From positions 1 to 64,000 of the forward strand of contig JARIAN010000062.1 in assembly GCA_029257865.1 (NCBI GenBank): 64,000 nucleotides of DNA, read 5' to 3'. Positions 26,043 to 35,794 of this stretch are shown here, in pieces; position 1 is the first letter of the stretch, and each line of letters opens with the position of its first letter. The stretch is from Phocaeicola sp. GTDB taxonomy: Bacteria > Bacteroidota > Bacteroidia > Bacteroidales > Bacteroidaceae. A program made the translations under genes and the position numbers. The notes under the pieces were generated by a model. It was given only the letters and a program-made list of their open reading frames with translations. It had not been told where the DNA came from and made no database searches.

Positions 26043-27377
26043 TTATAGGTTCTTTACACATTCCTTAAACTGGTCGCCGCGGTCTTCATAACTATTGAAA
26101 AGGTCGAAGCTGGCACAGCAAGGGCTCAACAATACGGTCTCTCCTTTTTGGGCCATTTGGTAAGCGGCATTTACTGCATCTTTCATGCTTTGCACATCGG
26201 CTACAGGAAGTCCGAATGAATCAAAGAATTGGTGCAACTTTTCGTTATGCAGTCCTAAATAGATGAGTCCGCAGCATTTTTCTTTTACCAGCTGGGCTAT
26301 TTCTGTATAGTCATTTCCTTTATCTTTACCTCCTAATATTAAGATGGTTTTCGTGCGCATGCTTTGCAGTGCATACCAGCAAGAGTTTACATTGGTAGCT
26401 TTTGAGTCATTGATATATTCTACTTCTTTCACTCGTGCTACTCTCTCAAGGCGGTGCTCTACTCCCTTGAAGTCCATCAAAGCTTCACGGATACATTCTT
26501 TGTGGATGCCGGCAAGGTTGGCAGAAATACCTGCTGCCATAGAGTTGAATAGGTTGTGCTTGCCAGTCAGAGCCAGTTCTTCTTGTTCCATATTGAAGTC
26601 TATCGGCTTGGTGAAACATACTTTGTTTTGGTCTACAAAGGCTGCCAGCCCCTCTTTCTTGTCTTCTGCGAACGGGTAATAATGCCCGTGGATACCATAT
26701 TTGCTCAATTCTTTCTGGATGATAGGGTCGTCGTTCCAGAAGATGAATGCATCGTTGTCGGTCTGGTTTTGAATGATACGGAATTTAGCATCTACATAGT
26801 TTTGCATCTTATAGTCGTATCGGTCTAGATGGTCGGGAGTGATGTTCATCAAGATGGCAATATCTGCGTGAAACTGGTACATATTATCCAACTGGAAACT
26901 GCTGAGTTCGATTACATAGTAGTCAAAGTTGCACTCGGCCACTTGATATGCAAGGCTTTGTCCGATATTGCCAGCCAGTCCTACATTCAATCCTGCTTTT
27001 CGGAAAATATGGTAGATTAAAGATGTGGTAGTAGTCTTGCCATTGCTTCCGGTGATACAGATCATTTTAGCATTGGTATAGCGTCCTGCAAACTCGATTT
27101 CAGAAATGACAGGAATATTTCTTTCCTTGATTTTCAGAATCATCGGGGCATTGTTTGGAATGCCTGGACTTTTGATGACTTCATCTGCATTTAAGATTAG
27201 TTCTTCGGTATGTTTGCCCTCTTCCCATGCAATTCCTCTTTCATTCAAGAGGTTTTTGTATTTCTCCTTTATGACAGACATATCTGATACAAAAGTATCA
27301 AACCCTTTTTTTTGTGCTAGTACGGCTGCTCCTGCACCGCTTTCTCCTGCACCTAAAATGACGATTCTTTTTGCCAT
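26043..27377 (-). CDS. murD: UDP-MurNAc-L-Ala--D-glutamate ligase (444 aa)
   Basis: Adds D-Glu to the peptidoglycan precursor. ITGSNGKTTTT at about residues 108-118 is the ATP loop; NITPDHLDRY and HRLERVARV are Mur-ligase motifs, and the C-terminal domain has LSPCCASFDLFNSYEDRG. It follows mraY by 3 bp and precedes ftsW by 11 bp. Confidence 0.96.
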   Translation of the reverse strand: MAKRIVILGAGESGAGAAVLAQKKGFDTFVSDMSVIKEKYKNLLNERGIAWEEGKHTEELILNADEVIKSPGIPNNAPMILKIKERNIPVISEIEFAGRYTNAKMICITGSNGKTTTTSLIYHIFRKAGLNVGLAGNIGQSLAYQVAECNFDYYVIELSSFQLDNMYQFHADIAILMNITPDHLDRYDYKMQNYVDAKFRIIQNQTDNDAFIFWNDDPIIQKELSKYGIHGHYYPFAEDKKEGLAAFVDQNKVCFTKPIDFNMEQEELALTGKHNLFNSMAAGISANLAGIHKECIREALMDFKGVEHRLERVARVKEVEYINDSKATNVNSCWYALQSMRTKTILILGGKDKGNDYTEIAQLVKEKCCGLIYLGLHNEKLHQFFDSFGLPVADVQSMKDAVNAAYQMAQKGETVLLSPCCASFDLFNSYEDRGDQFKECVKNL

Positions 27378-27380
27378 GAT

Positions 27381-28649
27381 TTATCTGATTTTTAATGTAA
27401 TAATAGTTATTGCTGCCAGTACGATAGTGACAATCCAAAAGCGTACTGTGATTTTAGACTCATGAAATACATTACTAGGCCAGGTTACTAGATAGCTACA
27501 GTTCGAGTCTAGTTGTGTAAGAGTTGTTCGGAAATGGTCGTGGATAGGAGTACGTTTGAAGATACGTTGTTTCACCCCTTTTTTCTTTCCTCTTTGGAAG
27601 TATTTGACCTGTAGAATAACCGAAAGGTTTTCTACAAGGAAAACGCCGCAAAGAATAGGAATCAGCAGTTCTTTGTGGATGATAATGGCAAATACTGCGA
27701 TGATACCTCCAATGGTAAGGCTTCCTGTATCACCCATAAACACTTGAGCAGGAAAAGCATTGTACCATAAAAAGCCAATCAAGGCTCCAATGAAGGCACA
27801 AATAAAGATTACCAGTTCTTCACTGCCAGGAATATACATGATATTCAAGTATCCTGCATATTCAATATGGCTGGACAGATAGGCTAAGATGCCGAGAGTA
27901 ACTCCAATGATGGCTGAATTGCCTGCAGCCATGCCGTCCATGCCGTCATTAAGGTTAGCGCCGTTTGACACGGCAGTTACTACAAATATTGTTACCAATA
28001 CAAAGACTATCCATCCGGCTTCTTGGGCGTAGTCGCCCATGAATCTTACAAAATCGGCATAGTCCAAGTTGTTGTTCTTAAAAAATGGGATAGTCGTTTT
28101 GGTTGACTTCTCGTTCTGATTTTTATGAATAACCTCTACAATTTGTCCATCTTGCTGTATTTCAATATTTTCTCTTAAGACGACTTGTGGGCTTAGATAA
28201 AGAGTCAGCCCCACGATGAGTCCCAATCCAACTTGCCCGATGATTTTAAATTTACCATGTAGTCCTTCCTTGTCTTTTCGGAACACCTTGATATAGTCAT
28301 CCAAGAATCCCAATGCTCCGAGCCATAATGTTGTAATCAGCATCAGAATCATATAGACATTATGCAGTTTTCCAAGCAGTAAGCAAGGGATAAGTATGGC
28401 GATGATGATGATAACTCCTCCCATAGTAGGTACTCCTACTTTATTTACGTTGAAAGGGTCGATTGATGCATCGCGTTGGGTTTCGGTTATTTGCTTTCGT
28501 TTAAGCAGGTTGATGAAATAGCTTCCGAAGATTGAAGATATGAGCAGTGCCAAGATTACAGCCATCAGCGATCGGAATGACACATATCCAAACATTCGCG
28601 CTCCAGGAAAATCAAATTGTTCTAAGTAATTGAATAGGTAATATAACAT
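27381..28649 (-). CDS. mraY: Phospho-MurNAc-pentapeptide transferase (422 aa)
   Basis: Membrane enzyme that makes lipid I from UDP-MurNAc-pentapeptide and undecaprenyl phosphate. The catalytic Asp motifs LGFLDDYIKV and LNDGMDGMAAG and the nucleotide loop PVHDHF-like TPIHDHFRTTL are present. It is about 60 residues longer than the E. coli enzyme because of a polar insert between two membrane segments (near residues 155-205), as seen in Bacteroidota MraY. Confidence 0.96.
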   Translation of the reverse strand: MLYYLFNYLEQFDFPGARMFGYVSFRSLMAVILALLISSIFGSYFINLLKRKQITETQRDASIDPFNVNKVGVPTMGGVIIIIAILIPCLLLGKLHNVYMILMLITTLWLGALGFLDDYIKVFRKDKEGLHGKFKIIGQVGLGLIVGLTLYLSPQVVLRENIEIQQDGQIVEVIHKNQNEKSTKTTIPFFKNNNLDYADFVRFMGDYAQEAGWIVFVLVTIFVVTAVSNGANLNDGMDGMAAGNSAIIGVTLGILAYLSSHIEYAGYLNIMYIPGSEELVIFICAFIGALIGFLWYNAFPAQVFMGDTGSLTIGGIIAVFAIIIHKELLIPILCGVFLVENLSVILQVKYFQRGKKKGVKQRIFKRTPIHDHFRTTLTQLDSNCSYLVTWPSNVFHESKITVRFWIVTIVLAAITIITLKIR

Positions 28650-28661
28650 GCCGTTTTAGGG

Positions 28662-30116
28662 TTATTCATTGTCAAAAATCTCTTTTAATATCTCTTTGTC
28701 ATCAAAATGATGTTTCACTCCTTTGACGTCTTGATAATTCTCATGTCCTTTGCCTGCGACCAAAATTACATCACCGGTATTGGCAAGCATGCAAGCCGTG
28801 CGGATAGCTTCTTTGCGGTCAACAATGGAGATGACTTTCTTCTTGTCTTCTTTGTTGAGGCCTGCCAGCATATCGTTGATGATATCTTGTGGCTCTTCAA
28901 ATCGAGGGTTGTCGGAGGTGATGATGACACGGTCGCTTTGTTGTACTGCTTCTTGTGCCATAAGAGGACGTTTACCTTTATCACGGTTGCCTCCGGCTCC
29001 CACTACTGTAATTACCTGCCCTCTTCCACAGAGAACTTCCTGAATGGTATTGAGTACATTTTTCAGTGCATCTGGAGTATGAGCATAATCTACGATAGCG
29101 GTATATCCTTTAGGTGAACGTATAGCATCAAATCTTCCAGCAACTGGGCGTAAAGTGCTTAGTGCAATCAAAACTTCTTCCGGTTGCTTGTTGAGCAGGC
29201 AAGCTGTGCTGTATACGGCAAGTAAGTTGGAAGCGTTGAATCGCCCAATGAATTGAACATTTACTTCACGGTTATTGATATCCATCAGCATACCTTCAAA
29301 TCCGTCTTCTAAAACCTTACCTTTGAAATCGGCTAGAGTGCGTAGCGAATAAGTGGCAATTTTAGCTTGAGTATTCTGAACCATTACCATTCCGTTTTTG
29401 TCATCGGCATTAGTGATGGCAAAAGCGGTTTTGGGAAGCCCGTCAAAGAATGCTTTTTTTGCTTTCAGATAATTTTCTACCGTTTTATGATAGTCTAGAT
29501 GGTCTCTAGTCAGATTAGTAAAGATACCACCAGCAAAGGTTAGTCCTCCAATGCGTTTTTGGTCAATGGAGTGTGAACTGACTTCCATAAAAGCATATTT
29601 ACATCCCTCGTCGGCCATTCGTCCTAACAGGCTGTTTAGTGTAATCGGGTCTGGCGTAGTATGTTCTGTTGGGATAGCTTCTCCGTCAATATAATTGCAG
29701 ACGGTAGAAATCAGGCCCACTTTATATCCGAAGTATCTGAACATTTCATAGAGCAAGGTAGCGATGGTTGTTTTTCCATTTGTGCCAGTCACTCCAATCA
29801 AATCTAGTTTTTCAGTAGGGTTGCCATAAAAGGTAGTTGCTAATTTACCTACCGCCTCCTCAGTATCCTTTACTTGGATGTATGTAATGTTGTCTGTCAG
29901 CCTTTCAGGAAGTTCTTGACAGACAACAGCATTTGCACCTAGTGAAATTGCTTTGTCAATATAAATATGGCCATCAGTCTGTGTTCCTTTTACGGCTACA
30001 AATAATTGTCCGGCTTTTATCAAGCGTGAGTCCATCTGAATACCTGTAATATCTAGGTCGGTATTTCCTGAAACCTTTATTACAGATATGGCTTTGATTA
30101 TTTCTGTCAGTTTCAT
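28662..30116 (-). CDS. murE: UDP-MurNAc-tripeptide synthetase, meso-DAP type (484 aa)
   Basis: Adds the third residue of the stem peptide. [13 protein letters not shown] is the ATP loop. The DNPR motif ([10 protein letters not shown], near residue 402) marks the meso-diaminopimelate-specific type. I use the ATG at 30116, 13 bp after the ftsI stop; the frame also allows a TTG at 30128, which is less likely. Confidence 0.96.
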   Translation of the reverse strand: MKLTEIIKAISVIKVSGNTDLDITGIQMDSRLIKAGQLFVAVKGTQTDGHIYIDKAISLGANAVVCQELPERLTDNITYIQVKDTEEAVGKLATTFYGNPTEKLDLIGVTGTNGKTTIATLLYEMFRYFGYKVGLISTVCNYIDGEAIPTEHTTPDPITLNSLLGRMADEGCKYAFMEVSSHSIDQKRIGGLTFAGGIFTNLTRDHLDYHKTVENYLKAKKAFFDGLPKTAFAITNADDKNGMVMVQNTQAKIATYSLRTLADFKGKVLEDGFEGMLMDINNREVNVQFIGRFNASNLLAVYSTACLLNKQPEEVLIALSTLRPVAGRFDAIRSPKGYTAIVDYAHTPDALKNVLNTIQEVLCGRGQVITVVGAGGNRDKGKRPLMAQEAVQQSDRVIITSDNPRFEEPQDIINDMLAGLNKEDKKKVISIVDRKEAIRTACMLANTGDVILVAGKGHENYQDVKGVKHHFDDKEILKEIFDNE

Positions 30117-30129
30117 ATTCTTAGTCAAT

Positions 30130-32277
30130 CTAATTTTTTAAAATTAATGATATGGTTTGTCCCTTTCTCAGTGTAGTTCCAGGGCGCAAGCTTTGCTCCT
30201 TGACTTTTCCTACTCCCGAGATACGGACCCTAAGTCCTTGGTCTTCTAGTATGAATACAGCATCTTTTGCACCCATTCCGAGTACGTTAGGTACTAGTCC
30301 ATGTATAGGCTCTTGAGATTTGAGCATTGCTTTATCACCTTCGTGTGACGCTTTGCCCCATACAATTGCTGCATTTTCATCAGTTGAATTATTTTGATAG
30401 TTCACTTCCAATTCATCCAATACATAAGCTGCTTCTATCATATTGCCGTTCTTGATGTCGGGTATCAAGATAGCGGTAGAGTCTTTGGCATGTTCCAAGT
30501 CGCGATACAGATGTTTGGCATATACACGTTCGGCAATTTTGCTGAACACACTTCCGGCTTGCAGACCTCCCGAAGCCGGTCCGTGAGGAATCTGAATGGA
30601 AACGATGCAGCTGTATTTAGGATTTTCGGATGGGAAATAGCCGCAGAAGCTGACCAGATAGCTTACGCCTCCGGCTTTATATCCACTTTTTCCTTGCGAA
30701 ATTTGGGCGGTGCCGGTCTTGCCTGAAACATTGAACTGCTTGCTTCCTGCCGGTTTTGCCAAACCTTCCGATACTACCTTTTGCAAAATGGTTCGTATCA
30801 TAGAGAGGGTACGATCTGAACATATTTTCGGGTTGACAATTTCCGTAGGGAACTCTTTGATGATATCTCCATTCTTGGCGATGGCTTTCACAAATTTCGG
30901 TTTAACCATTACCCCGTTGTTGGCAATGGCATTATAGAAGTTCAGTATATAAATAGGAGGCACCATCGTTTCATATCCGATACTCATCCACGGTAGAGTT
31001 GTTCTGCTCCATGGCAAGACCCCCTCTCTATTCTCTCGGTCTTTAGGTCCCAATATTCGGGGAGAAGCTTCGCCGGTAAATCCTAGATTAAGAGGTGTGT
31101 CAATACTCATTCTTCTCAGTCCGTCTACGTACTTCTGAGGGTCTTTCTTATAAAACTTGTCAATGATGCTCGATACACCCACATTGGATGAAACCTCTAA
31201 GATGCGAGTTACGTCGATGACACCATATCCACCTTTATACCAGTTCCAGTCTTTCATCCAGCTGCCATACATTTTTACCTGTCCGTTTCCGGTATCTACC
31301 ACATAGTCTGGAGTAATAAAACCATCCTCCATAGCTACCATGATAGAAGCAGTCTTGAATGTAGACCCCGGTTCCATCAAGTTGCTTACCGCCAGATTTC
31401 TCATTTCGTAATAATTTCCGTCCTTACCTCTAGTCATATTAACATTGGCTTTCACCTCTCCCGATGCTACATCCATTACGATAGCCACTCCTGAAAGAGC
31501 TTCAAGATTTTCCAATTGGTCTACCAGCGCTTTTTCTGCAATATCTTGTACACCCACATTGATTGTTGTGATGATGTCACAACCGTCAATAGCCGGTTTA
31601 TCAATGATATTCAAGTACTTATTCATGATTTTTTGTCGGTGTGTAATGCCGTTGGTTCCCTTTAGGATTGAGTCGTATGTAAGTTCCAGGCCATTTTTTG
31701 CCCCTTGTGCCATATCCGGAAACATATCTCCCAGTGTACGCATAGCCAGCGATCCGAAAGGTTTTTTTCGTTGATTGAAGGCTTCGGCATGTAGCCCTCC
31801 TCTGTTTTTCCCTAAATTGAAGACAGGCAATCTCTGCACCTCTTTATATTCAATATAAGAGATACGTTTAGGATAAATGAGGAAGTGTCTACTTTTTGAT
31901 TTTCTACCTTTCAGCAAGTGTTTTCTGAACTCTTGGGCACTTTTTGACGGGAAGATTTCATGCAGTCCTTTGCAGATTTCCGACAGATGATTCATCAACA
32001 TAGTATCTTTTGTGAGTCCTCCAGCCCGGAAGTCCATATAGATTTTATATTCCGGCAAGCTGCTGGCCATCAATTTACCATCATCTGAGATGATATTACC
32101 CCTGTTTGGTGTCACAATTACGTTTTCTTTGACGAATCGGTCGGCAACATCTTTCCAGTATTGTCTTTCAGCGAACATGATAATTCCACCTTTGACAATA
32201 ACTGCTATAGCCAATAGCGCCATTACGAACACGATAAACGTGTAGCGCAACATAATATTTTTAAGTCCAGGTATCAT
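30130..32277 (-). CDS. ftsI: Septal penicillin-binding protein 3 with PASTA domain (715 aa)
   Basis: Transpeptidase that crosslinks septal peptidoglycan. One N-terminal membrane segment, a dimerisation domain, then the transpeptidase domain with STFK ([10 protein letters not shown]), SSN ([10 protein letters not shown]) and KTGT ([11 protein letters not shown]). A single PASTA domain closes the protein ([20 protein letters not shown]). E. coli FtsI lacks PASTA; the form here is usual in Bacteroidota and resembles SpoVD. It follows the ftsL-like gene by 11 bp. Confidence 0.95.
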   Translation of the reverse strand: MIPGLKNIMLRYTFIVFVMALLAIAVIVKGGIIMFAERQYWKDVADRFVKENVIVTPNRGNIISDDGKLMASSLPEYKIYMDFRAGGLTKDTMLMNHLSEICKGLHEIFPSKSAQEFRKHLLKGRKSKSRHFLIYPKRISYIEYKEVQRLPVFNLGKNRGGLHAEAFNQRKKPFGSLAMRTLGDMFPDMAQGAKNGLELTYDSILKGTNGITHRQKIMNKYLNIIDKPAIDGCDIITTINVGVQDIAEKALVDQLENLEALSGVAIVMDVASGEVKANVNMTRGKDGNYYEMRNLAVSNLMEPGSTFKTASIMVAMEDGFITPDYVVDTGNGQVKMYGSWMKDWNWYKGGYGVIDVTRILEVSSNVGVSSIIDKFYKKDPQKYVDGLRRMSIDTPLNLGFTGEASPRILGPKDRENREGVLPWSRTTLPWMSIGYETMVPPIYILNFYNAIANNGVMVKPKFVKAIAKNGDIIKEFPTEIVNPKICSDRTLSMIRTILQKVVSEGLAKPAGSKQFNVSGKTGTAQISQGKSGYKAGGVSYLVSFCGYFPSENPKYSCIVSIQIPHGPASGGLQAGSVFSKIAERVYAKHLYRDLEHAKDSTAILIPDIKNGNMIEAAYVLDELEVNYQNNSTDENAAIVWGKASHEGDKAMLKSQEPIHGLVPNVLGMGAKDAVFILEDQGLRVRISGVGKVKEQSLRPGTTLRKGQTISLILKN

Positions 32278-32288
32278 CGTTTCAATGT

Positions 32289-32621
32289 TTATTTCTTAAT
32301 CAAGTATGGGGGAGTGGCGGCAGTTTCCAGTGACGCACCTTTAGTTGAGATATACTCCTCAATTTTAGACTGTCGGCTACGTTCTGTCAGTTCAGACGAG
32401 ATAGTCAGAGCATCATACTTGATATCAGTCAGTTCCTTTTTCAGCCGGTCTATTTCAATGAGCTCTTGCTGGCAAGAATATCGGTTGTCAATGTACAAGA
32501 TGGTCATTATGGCAATCAAAATGATTAGATTAGCCTGTCGCTTTAGAAAGTCATGAGCCAGAATATCTCCTCCCAGTATCCCTTTGAGTGTTATTTTCGA
32601 CTTATGTTCATTCTGTTCCAT
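32289..32621 (-). CDS. ftsL: FtsL-like division protein (110 aa)
   Basis: A small protein with one membrane segment at about residues 30-47 (ANLIILIAIMTILYID) followed by a coiled-coil stretch (QQELIEIDRLKKELTDIK). This topology, and the place between rsmH and ftsI, match FtsL, part of the FtsQLB complex. Sequence similarity is too low to prove this by eye, but synteny is strong. Confidence 0.85.
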   Translation of the reverse strand: MEQNEHKSKITLKGILGGDILAHDFLKRQANLIILIAIMTILYIDNRYSCQQELIEIDRLKKELTDIKYDALTISSELTERSRQSKIEEYISTKGASLETAATPPYLIKK

Positions 32622-32630
32622 ATTTGTTAT

Positions 32631-33545
32631 CTATTTTTTTTCTGCTATCCTGAGTTTTGCACTTCTCGAGCGAGGATTTATATTCATTTCTTCATCAGAA
32701 GGTACAATTACTTTATTGTTGACTGCTCGCAGAGGGGTCTGGATATTTCCGTAGAAGTCCTGTTCTATTTTACCCTCTACATTTCCTGTCTTTATCAGGT
32801 TTTTCACCATTCTGTCTTCCAGCGAGTGATAAGTGATGATGACCAGTCGTCCTCTTGGTTTCAGAGATTCGGTAGCAGCGTAAAGCATTTCCTTCAGTGC
32901 TTCCATTTCCTGGTTGACTTCAATGCGTAGTGCTTGGAAAACCTTTGCCAGTTCTTTCTTTTCTCTTTCTCTGCCAAAGAGAGGTTTTATGATTTCCAGA
33001 AAGTCTCCAATAGTTTCTATCTTTTTCTGAGCGCGTGCTTTGGCCAGTACGGCAGCCAGTTTGCGGCTGTTTTTCAGTTCGCCATACAGATAGAAGATAT
33101 CGGCCAGTTTATCTTCTTCGTAAGTGTTTATGATATCGGCAGCAGTGATTCCGGCACGTTTGTTCATGCGCATGTCCAGTTTTCCGTCAAAGCGGAAAGA
33201 GAAACCTCTTTCAGAGTCATCAAAGTGATGCGACGATACTCCTAGGTCGGCTAGGATGGCATCGGTCTGTTCCACCCCGTAGTATCGGAGAAAGTTATGG
33301 AGGTATCTGAAATTGCTTCGTACGAAAGTGAAACGCTTGTCGTTTACAATGTTTCTTTCCGCGTCTTCATCTTGGTCGAAGCTGAACAGACGGCTGTCAC
33401 CATCCATCCGTCTAAGGATTTCTTTTGAATGCCCTCCTCCTCCAAAGGTCATGTCGGCATAGACTCCCTTTGGCTGAAGGTTCATTCCTTCGATACTTTC
33501 ATTTAGCAATACCGGTATATGATATATTTTTTCTGTTTCTCCCAT
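32631..33545 (-). CDS. rsmH: 16S rRNA (cytosine-1402 N4) methyltransferase (304 aa)
   Basis: Methylates C1402 in the decoding centre of 16S rRNA. The SAM-binding motif ADMTFGGGGHSKEIL lies near residue 30 and the family motif DLGVSSHHFDDSERGFSFR near residue 100, with LVIITYHSLEDRMVKN near 245. Usually the gene after mraZ; here it is the first gene of the cluster in this strand direction. Confidence 0.96.
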   Translation of the reverse strand: MGETEKIYHIPVLLNESIEGMNLQPKGVYADMTFGGGGHSKEILRRMDGDSRLFSFDQDEDAERNIVNDKRFTFVRSNFRYLHNFLRYYGVEQTDAILADLGVSSHHFDDSERGFSFRFDGKLDMRMNKRAGITAADIINTYEEDKLADIFYLYGELKNSRKLAAVLAKARAQKKIETIGDFLEIIKPLFGREREKKELAKVFQALRIEVNQEMEALKEMLYAATESLKPRGRLVIITYHSLEDRMVKNLIKTGNVEGKIEQDFYGNIQTPLRAVNNKVIVPSDEEMNINPRSRSAKLRIAEKK

Positions 33546-33892
33546 TGTTATTTGTCGATTATTTTTACGATTTTGATTGAGTGATATATATAGAGATTGT
33601 AAAATTACATATTTCTCAATAATCTGATAGTATACTTTTGCTTAAAAATATAAATAAGTTATCAACACCCCGTTTTGTTCACCAGGTAGTGTGAAAATAT
33701 CACAAGAAGTAATCTTTTCTCGACTATTTTGTTGGCAATTCGTTTATCTTTTATCTGCATACGTAACGTTTCTTTATACGCTTTATGCAGTGTTTGGTCT
33801 TGCTTGAACTGATTTTTTATGAATCTTTTGCCATATTTTGTTCAATAAATAAGTATATATTCAAAAGATGAGTTACTTTTGCAGATAAATCT
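33546..33892. other. Divergent intergenic region rsmH / glsA
   Basis: 347 bp with no gene. mraZ, usually just upstream of rsmH, is not here and no remnant of it is readable. Two plus-strand -7 boxes occur (TACTTTTG at 33633 and 33874); the second suits glsA. I found no clear -7 box for rsmH on the minus strand. Confidence 0.6.
33874..33881 (+). promoter_or_regulatory. -7 box for glsA-glsB
   Basis: TACTTTTG, 12 bp before the glsA start codon. Confidence 0.5.
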
Positions 33893-34723
33893 ATGAGTAA
33901 AGTAATGGCTAGCGATTCGATATTTTTAATAGACATAGATAGAATCATTAAGGAAAAAGCAGGGAAGAAGGCAAAAAGAGTCCCTCGTTTTTTAGTATCC
34001 TATTTGAAACGGATTGTGCATCAAGAGGAAATCAATGAATTTCTGACAGGTGTATCAGATAAAAGTGGTGTTGATTTTCTAGAGTCATGTATGGACTTTC
34101 TAGATGCGAAGCTAGATGTACATGGTATGGAGAATCTTCCTTCCGACGGATTATGTACCTTTGTATCCAATCACCCTCTTGGCGGACAAGATGGTGTAGC
34201 GCTTGGGTATTTGTTGGGGAAGCATTATCAAGGTAAGGTGAAATATCTGGTTAACGACTTGTTGATGAATCTTCATGGCTTGGCACCGTTGTGTATTCCT
34301 ATCAACAAGACAGGTTCACAGTCGCGTGATTTCCCTCGTATGGTAGAGGCTGGATTCCGTTCGGATAGTCATATCATTATGTTTCCTGCCGGCATTTGTT
34401 CTCGTAGACAAAAGGGGGTGATTAAAGACCTCGCATGGAAAAAAACATTCATTACCAAGAGTATAGAAACACAGAGATACGTGGTGCCTATTCATTTTGA
34501 AGGGCGAAATTCTGATTTTTTCTATAATTTAGCCAACTTATGCAAGAGTTTGGGTATCAAATTCAACATTGCAATGCTATATTTGGCCGATGAAATGTTC
34601 AAGAACCGCCATAAGACTTTTAAGGTAGTGATAGGAAAGCCTATTCCTTGGCAGACTTTTGACCATTCAAAGAGTCCTGTTGAATGGGCTGATTATGTGC
34701 GGGAACTTGTGTATAAACTCTAA
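33893..34723 (+). CDS. glsA: Glycine lipid O-acyltransferase, PlsC family (276 aa)
   Basis: Lysophospholipid-acyltransferase-type enzyme. The catalytic motif SNHPLGGQDGVAL is near residue 92, and FPAGICSRRQKG near 163 fits the second acyltransferase block. In Bacteroides thetaiotaomicron an adjacent pair of this type makes glycine lipids: GlsB N-acylates glycine and GlsA adds the second acyl chain. The pair order and 18-bp gap here match, so I transfer the names. An ornithine-lipid OlsA-like role is the alternative. Confidence 0.85.
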   Translation: MSKVMASDSIFLIDIDRIIKEKAGKKAKRVPRFLVSYLKRIVHQEEINEFLTGVSDKSGVDFLESCMDFLDAKLDVHGMENLPSDGLCTFVSNHPLGGQDGVALGYLLGKHYQGKVKYLVNDLLMNLHGLAPLCIPINKTGSQSRDFPRMVEAGFRSDSHIIMFPAGICSRRQKGVIKDLAWKKTFITKSIETQRYVVPIHFEGRNSDFFYNLANLCKSLGIKFNIAMLYLADEMFKNRHKTFKVVIGKPIPWQTFDHSKSPVEWADYVRELVYKL

Positions 34724-34741
34724 AAAAGTAGCAGATTATAT

Positions 34742-35725
34742 ATGGAAGAGATTATTGCTCCCGTTGATAGGGAGTTGTTGAAATCGGAACTTACAGCCGA
34801 AAGACGCTTGAGGGCAACCAATAAAAGCAACAATGAAATCTATGTTGTAGATTGGAAAAATGCTCCTAATGTGTTGAAGGAAATAGGTCGTCTGCGTGAA
34901 ATTGCTTTCCGTGCTGCTGGTGGTGGCACAGGACGTTCTATGGACCTTGATGAATACGATTTGATGGAGAATCCTTATCAGCAGCTGGTGGTATGGAATC
35001 CGGATGCAGAAGAAATTTTAGGAGGGTATCGTTATCTGCTGGGTGATGAAGTGGAATTTGATGCTCAAGGTAAGCCTGTTTTGGCTACTGCACACATGTT
35101 TAATTTCTCAGAAAAGTTCTTGAAGGAGTATTTGCCTACTACTGTAGAGTTGGGACGTTCTTTCGTGACTTTGGAATATCAGTCAACCCGTGCAGGGTCT
35201 AAGGGATTGTTTGCCTTGGATAACTTGTGGGATGGGCTGGGTGCATTGACAGTTATCAAACCGAATGTAAAATATTTCTTTGGGAAGATGACTATGTATC
35301 CTAGTTACAGCCGACTAGGACGTGACATGATTTTATATTTCCTGAAGAAGCATTTCTCTGATAAGGACCAGTTGATTACTCCAATGGTGGCATTGAAGAT
35401 TGAAACAGATGAGGCTGTGTTGAAGGAACGGTTCTGCCATGATACTTTCAAGGAGGACTATAAAGTGCTGAATACCGAAGTGCGCAAGCTAGGATATAAC
35501 ATCCCTCCATTGGTAAATGCCTATATGAGCCTTTCTCCTACGATGCGTATGTTTGGTACAGCCATCAATGATGGTTTTGGAGATGTAGAAGAAACCGGCA
35601 TCTTGATTGCTGTGGATGAGATTTTGGAGGAAAAACGTGTGCGTCATATTGAGTCTTACATTAAAGAACACCCAGAAGCATTACGTCTTACTTCTGGCGC
35701 TTGCCCAGTGGTCAACAGAGAATAA
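34742..35725 (+). CDS. glsB: Glycine lipid N-acyltransferase (327 aa)
   Basis: GNAT-fold acyl-ACP transferase of the OlsB/hemolysin type (Acetyltransf_5 family), which attaches a 3-hydroxy fatty acid to glycine in Bacteroides. The N-terminal half holds the GNAT core (IYVVDWKNAPNVLKEIGRLR, VGELGRSFV-like VELGRSFVTLEYQ near residue 138). It is coupled to glsA and ends in a bidirectional terminator. The product is a membrane aminolipid important for fitness in the related species. Confidence 0.85.
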   Translation: MEEIIAPVDRELLKSELTAERRLRATNKSNNEIYVVDWKNAPNVLKEIGRLREIAFRAAGGGTGRSMDLDEYDLMENPYQQLVVWNPDAEEILGGYRYLLGDEVEFDAQGKPVLATAHMFNFSEKFLKEYLPTTVELGRSFVTLEYQSTRAGSKGLFALDNLWDGLGALTVIKPNVKYFFGKMTMYPSYSRLGRDMILYFLKKHFSDKDQLITPMVALKIETDEAVLKERFCHDTFKEDYKVLNTEVRKLGYNIPPLVNAYMSLSPTMRMFGTAINDGFGDVEETGILIAVDEILEEKRVRHIESYIKEHPEALRLTSGACPVVNRE

Positions 35726-35745
35726 GTAATATTGATTACATAAAA

Positions 35746-35787
35746 AAAGGTTCGCAAAGAAGGTGAAAAAACTTATTGCGAACCTTT
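35746..35787. terminator. Bidirectional terminator glsB / dgt
   Basis: AAAGGTTCGCAA and its complement form a 12-bp stem with an 18-base loop and A/T runs on both sides, between two convergent genes. Confidence 0.82.
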
Positions 35788-35794
35788 GTTGTCT

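Noticed and set aside
33546-33892. mraZ remnant
   Set aside because: I looked for MraZ-like peptides on the minus strand and found none.
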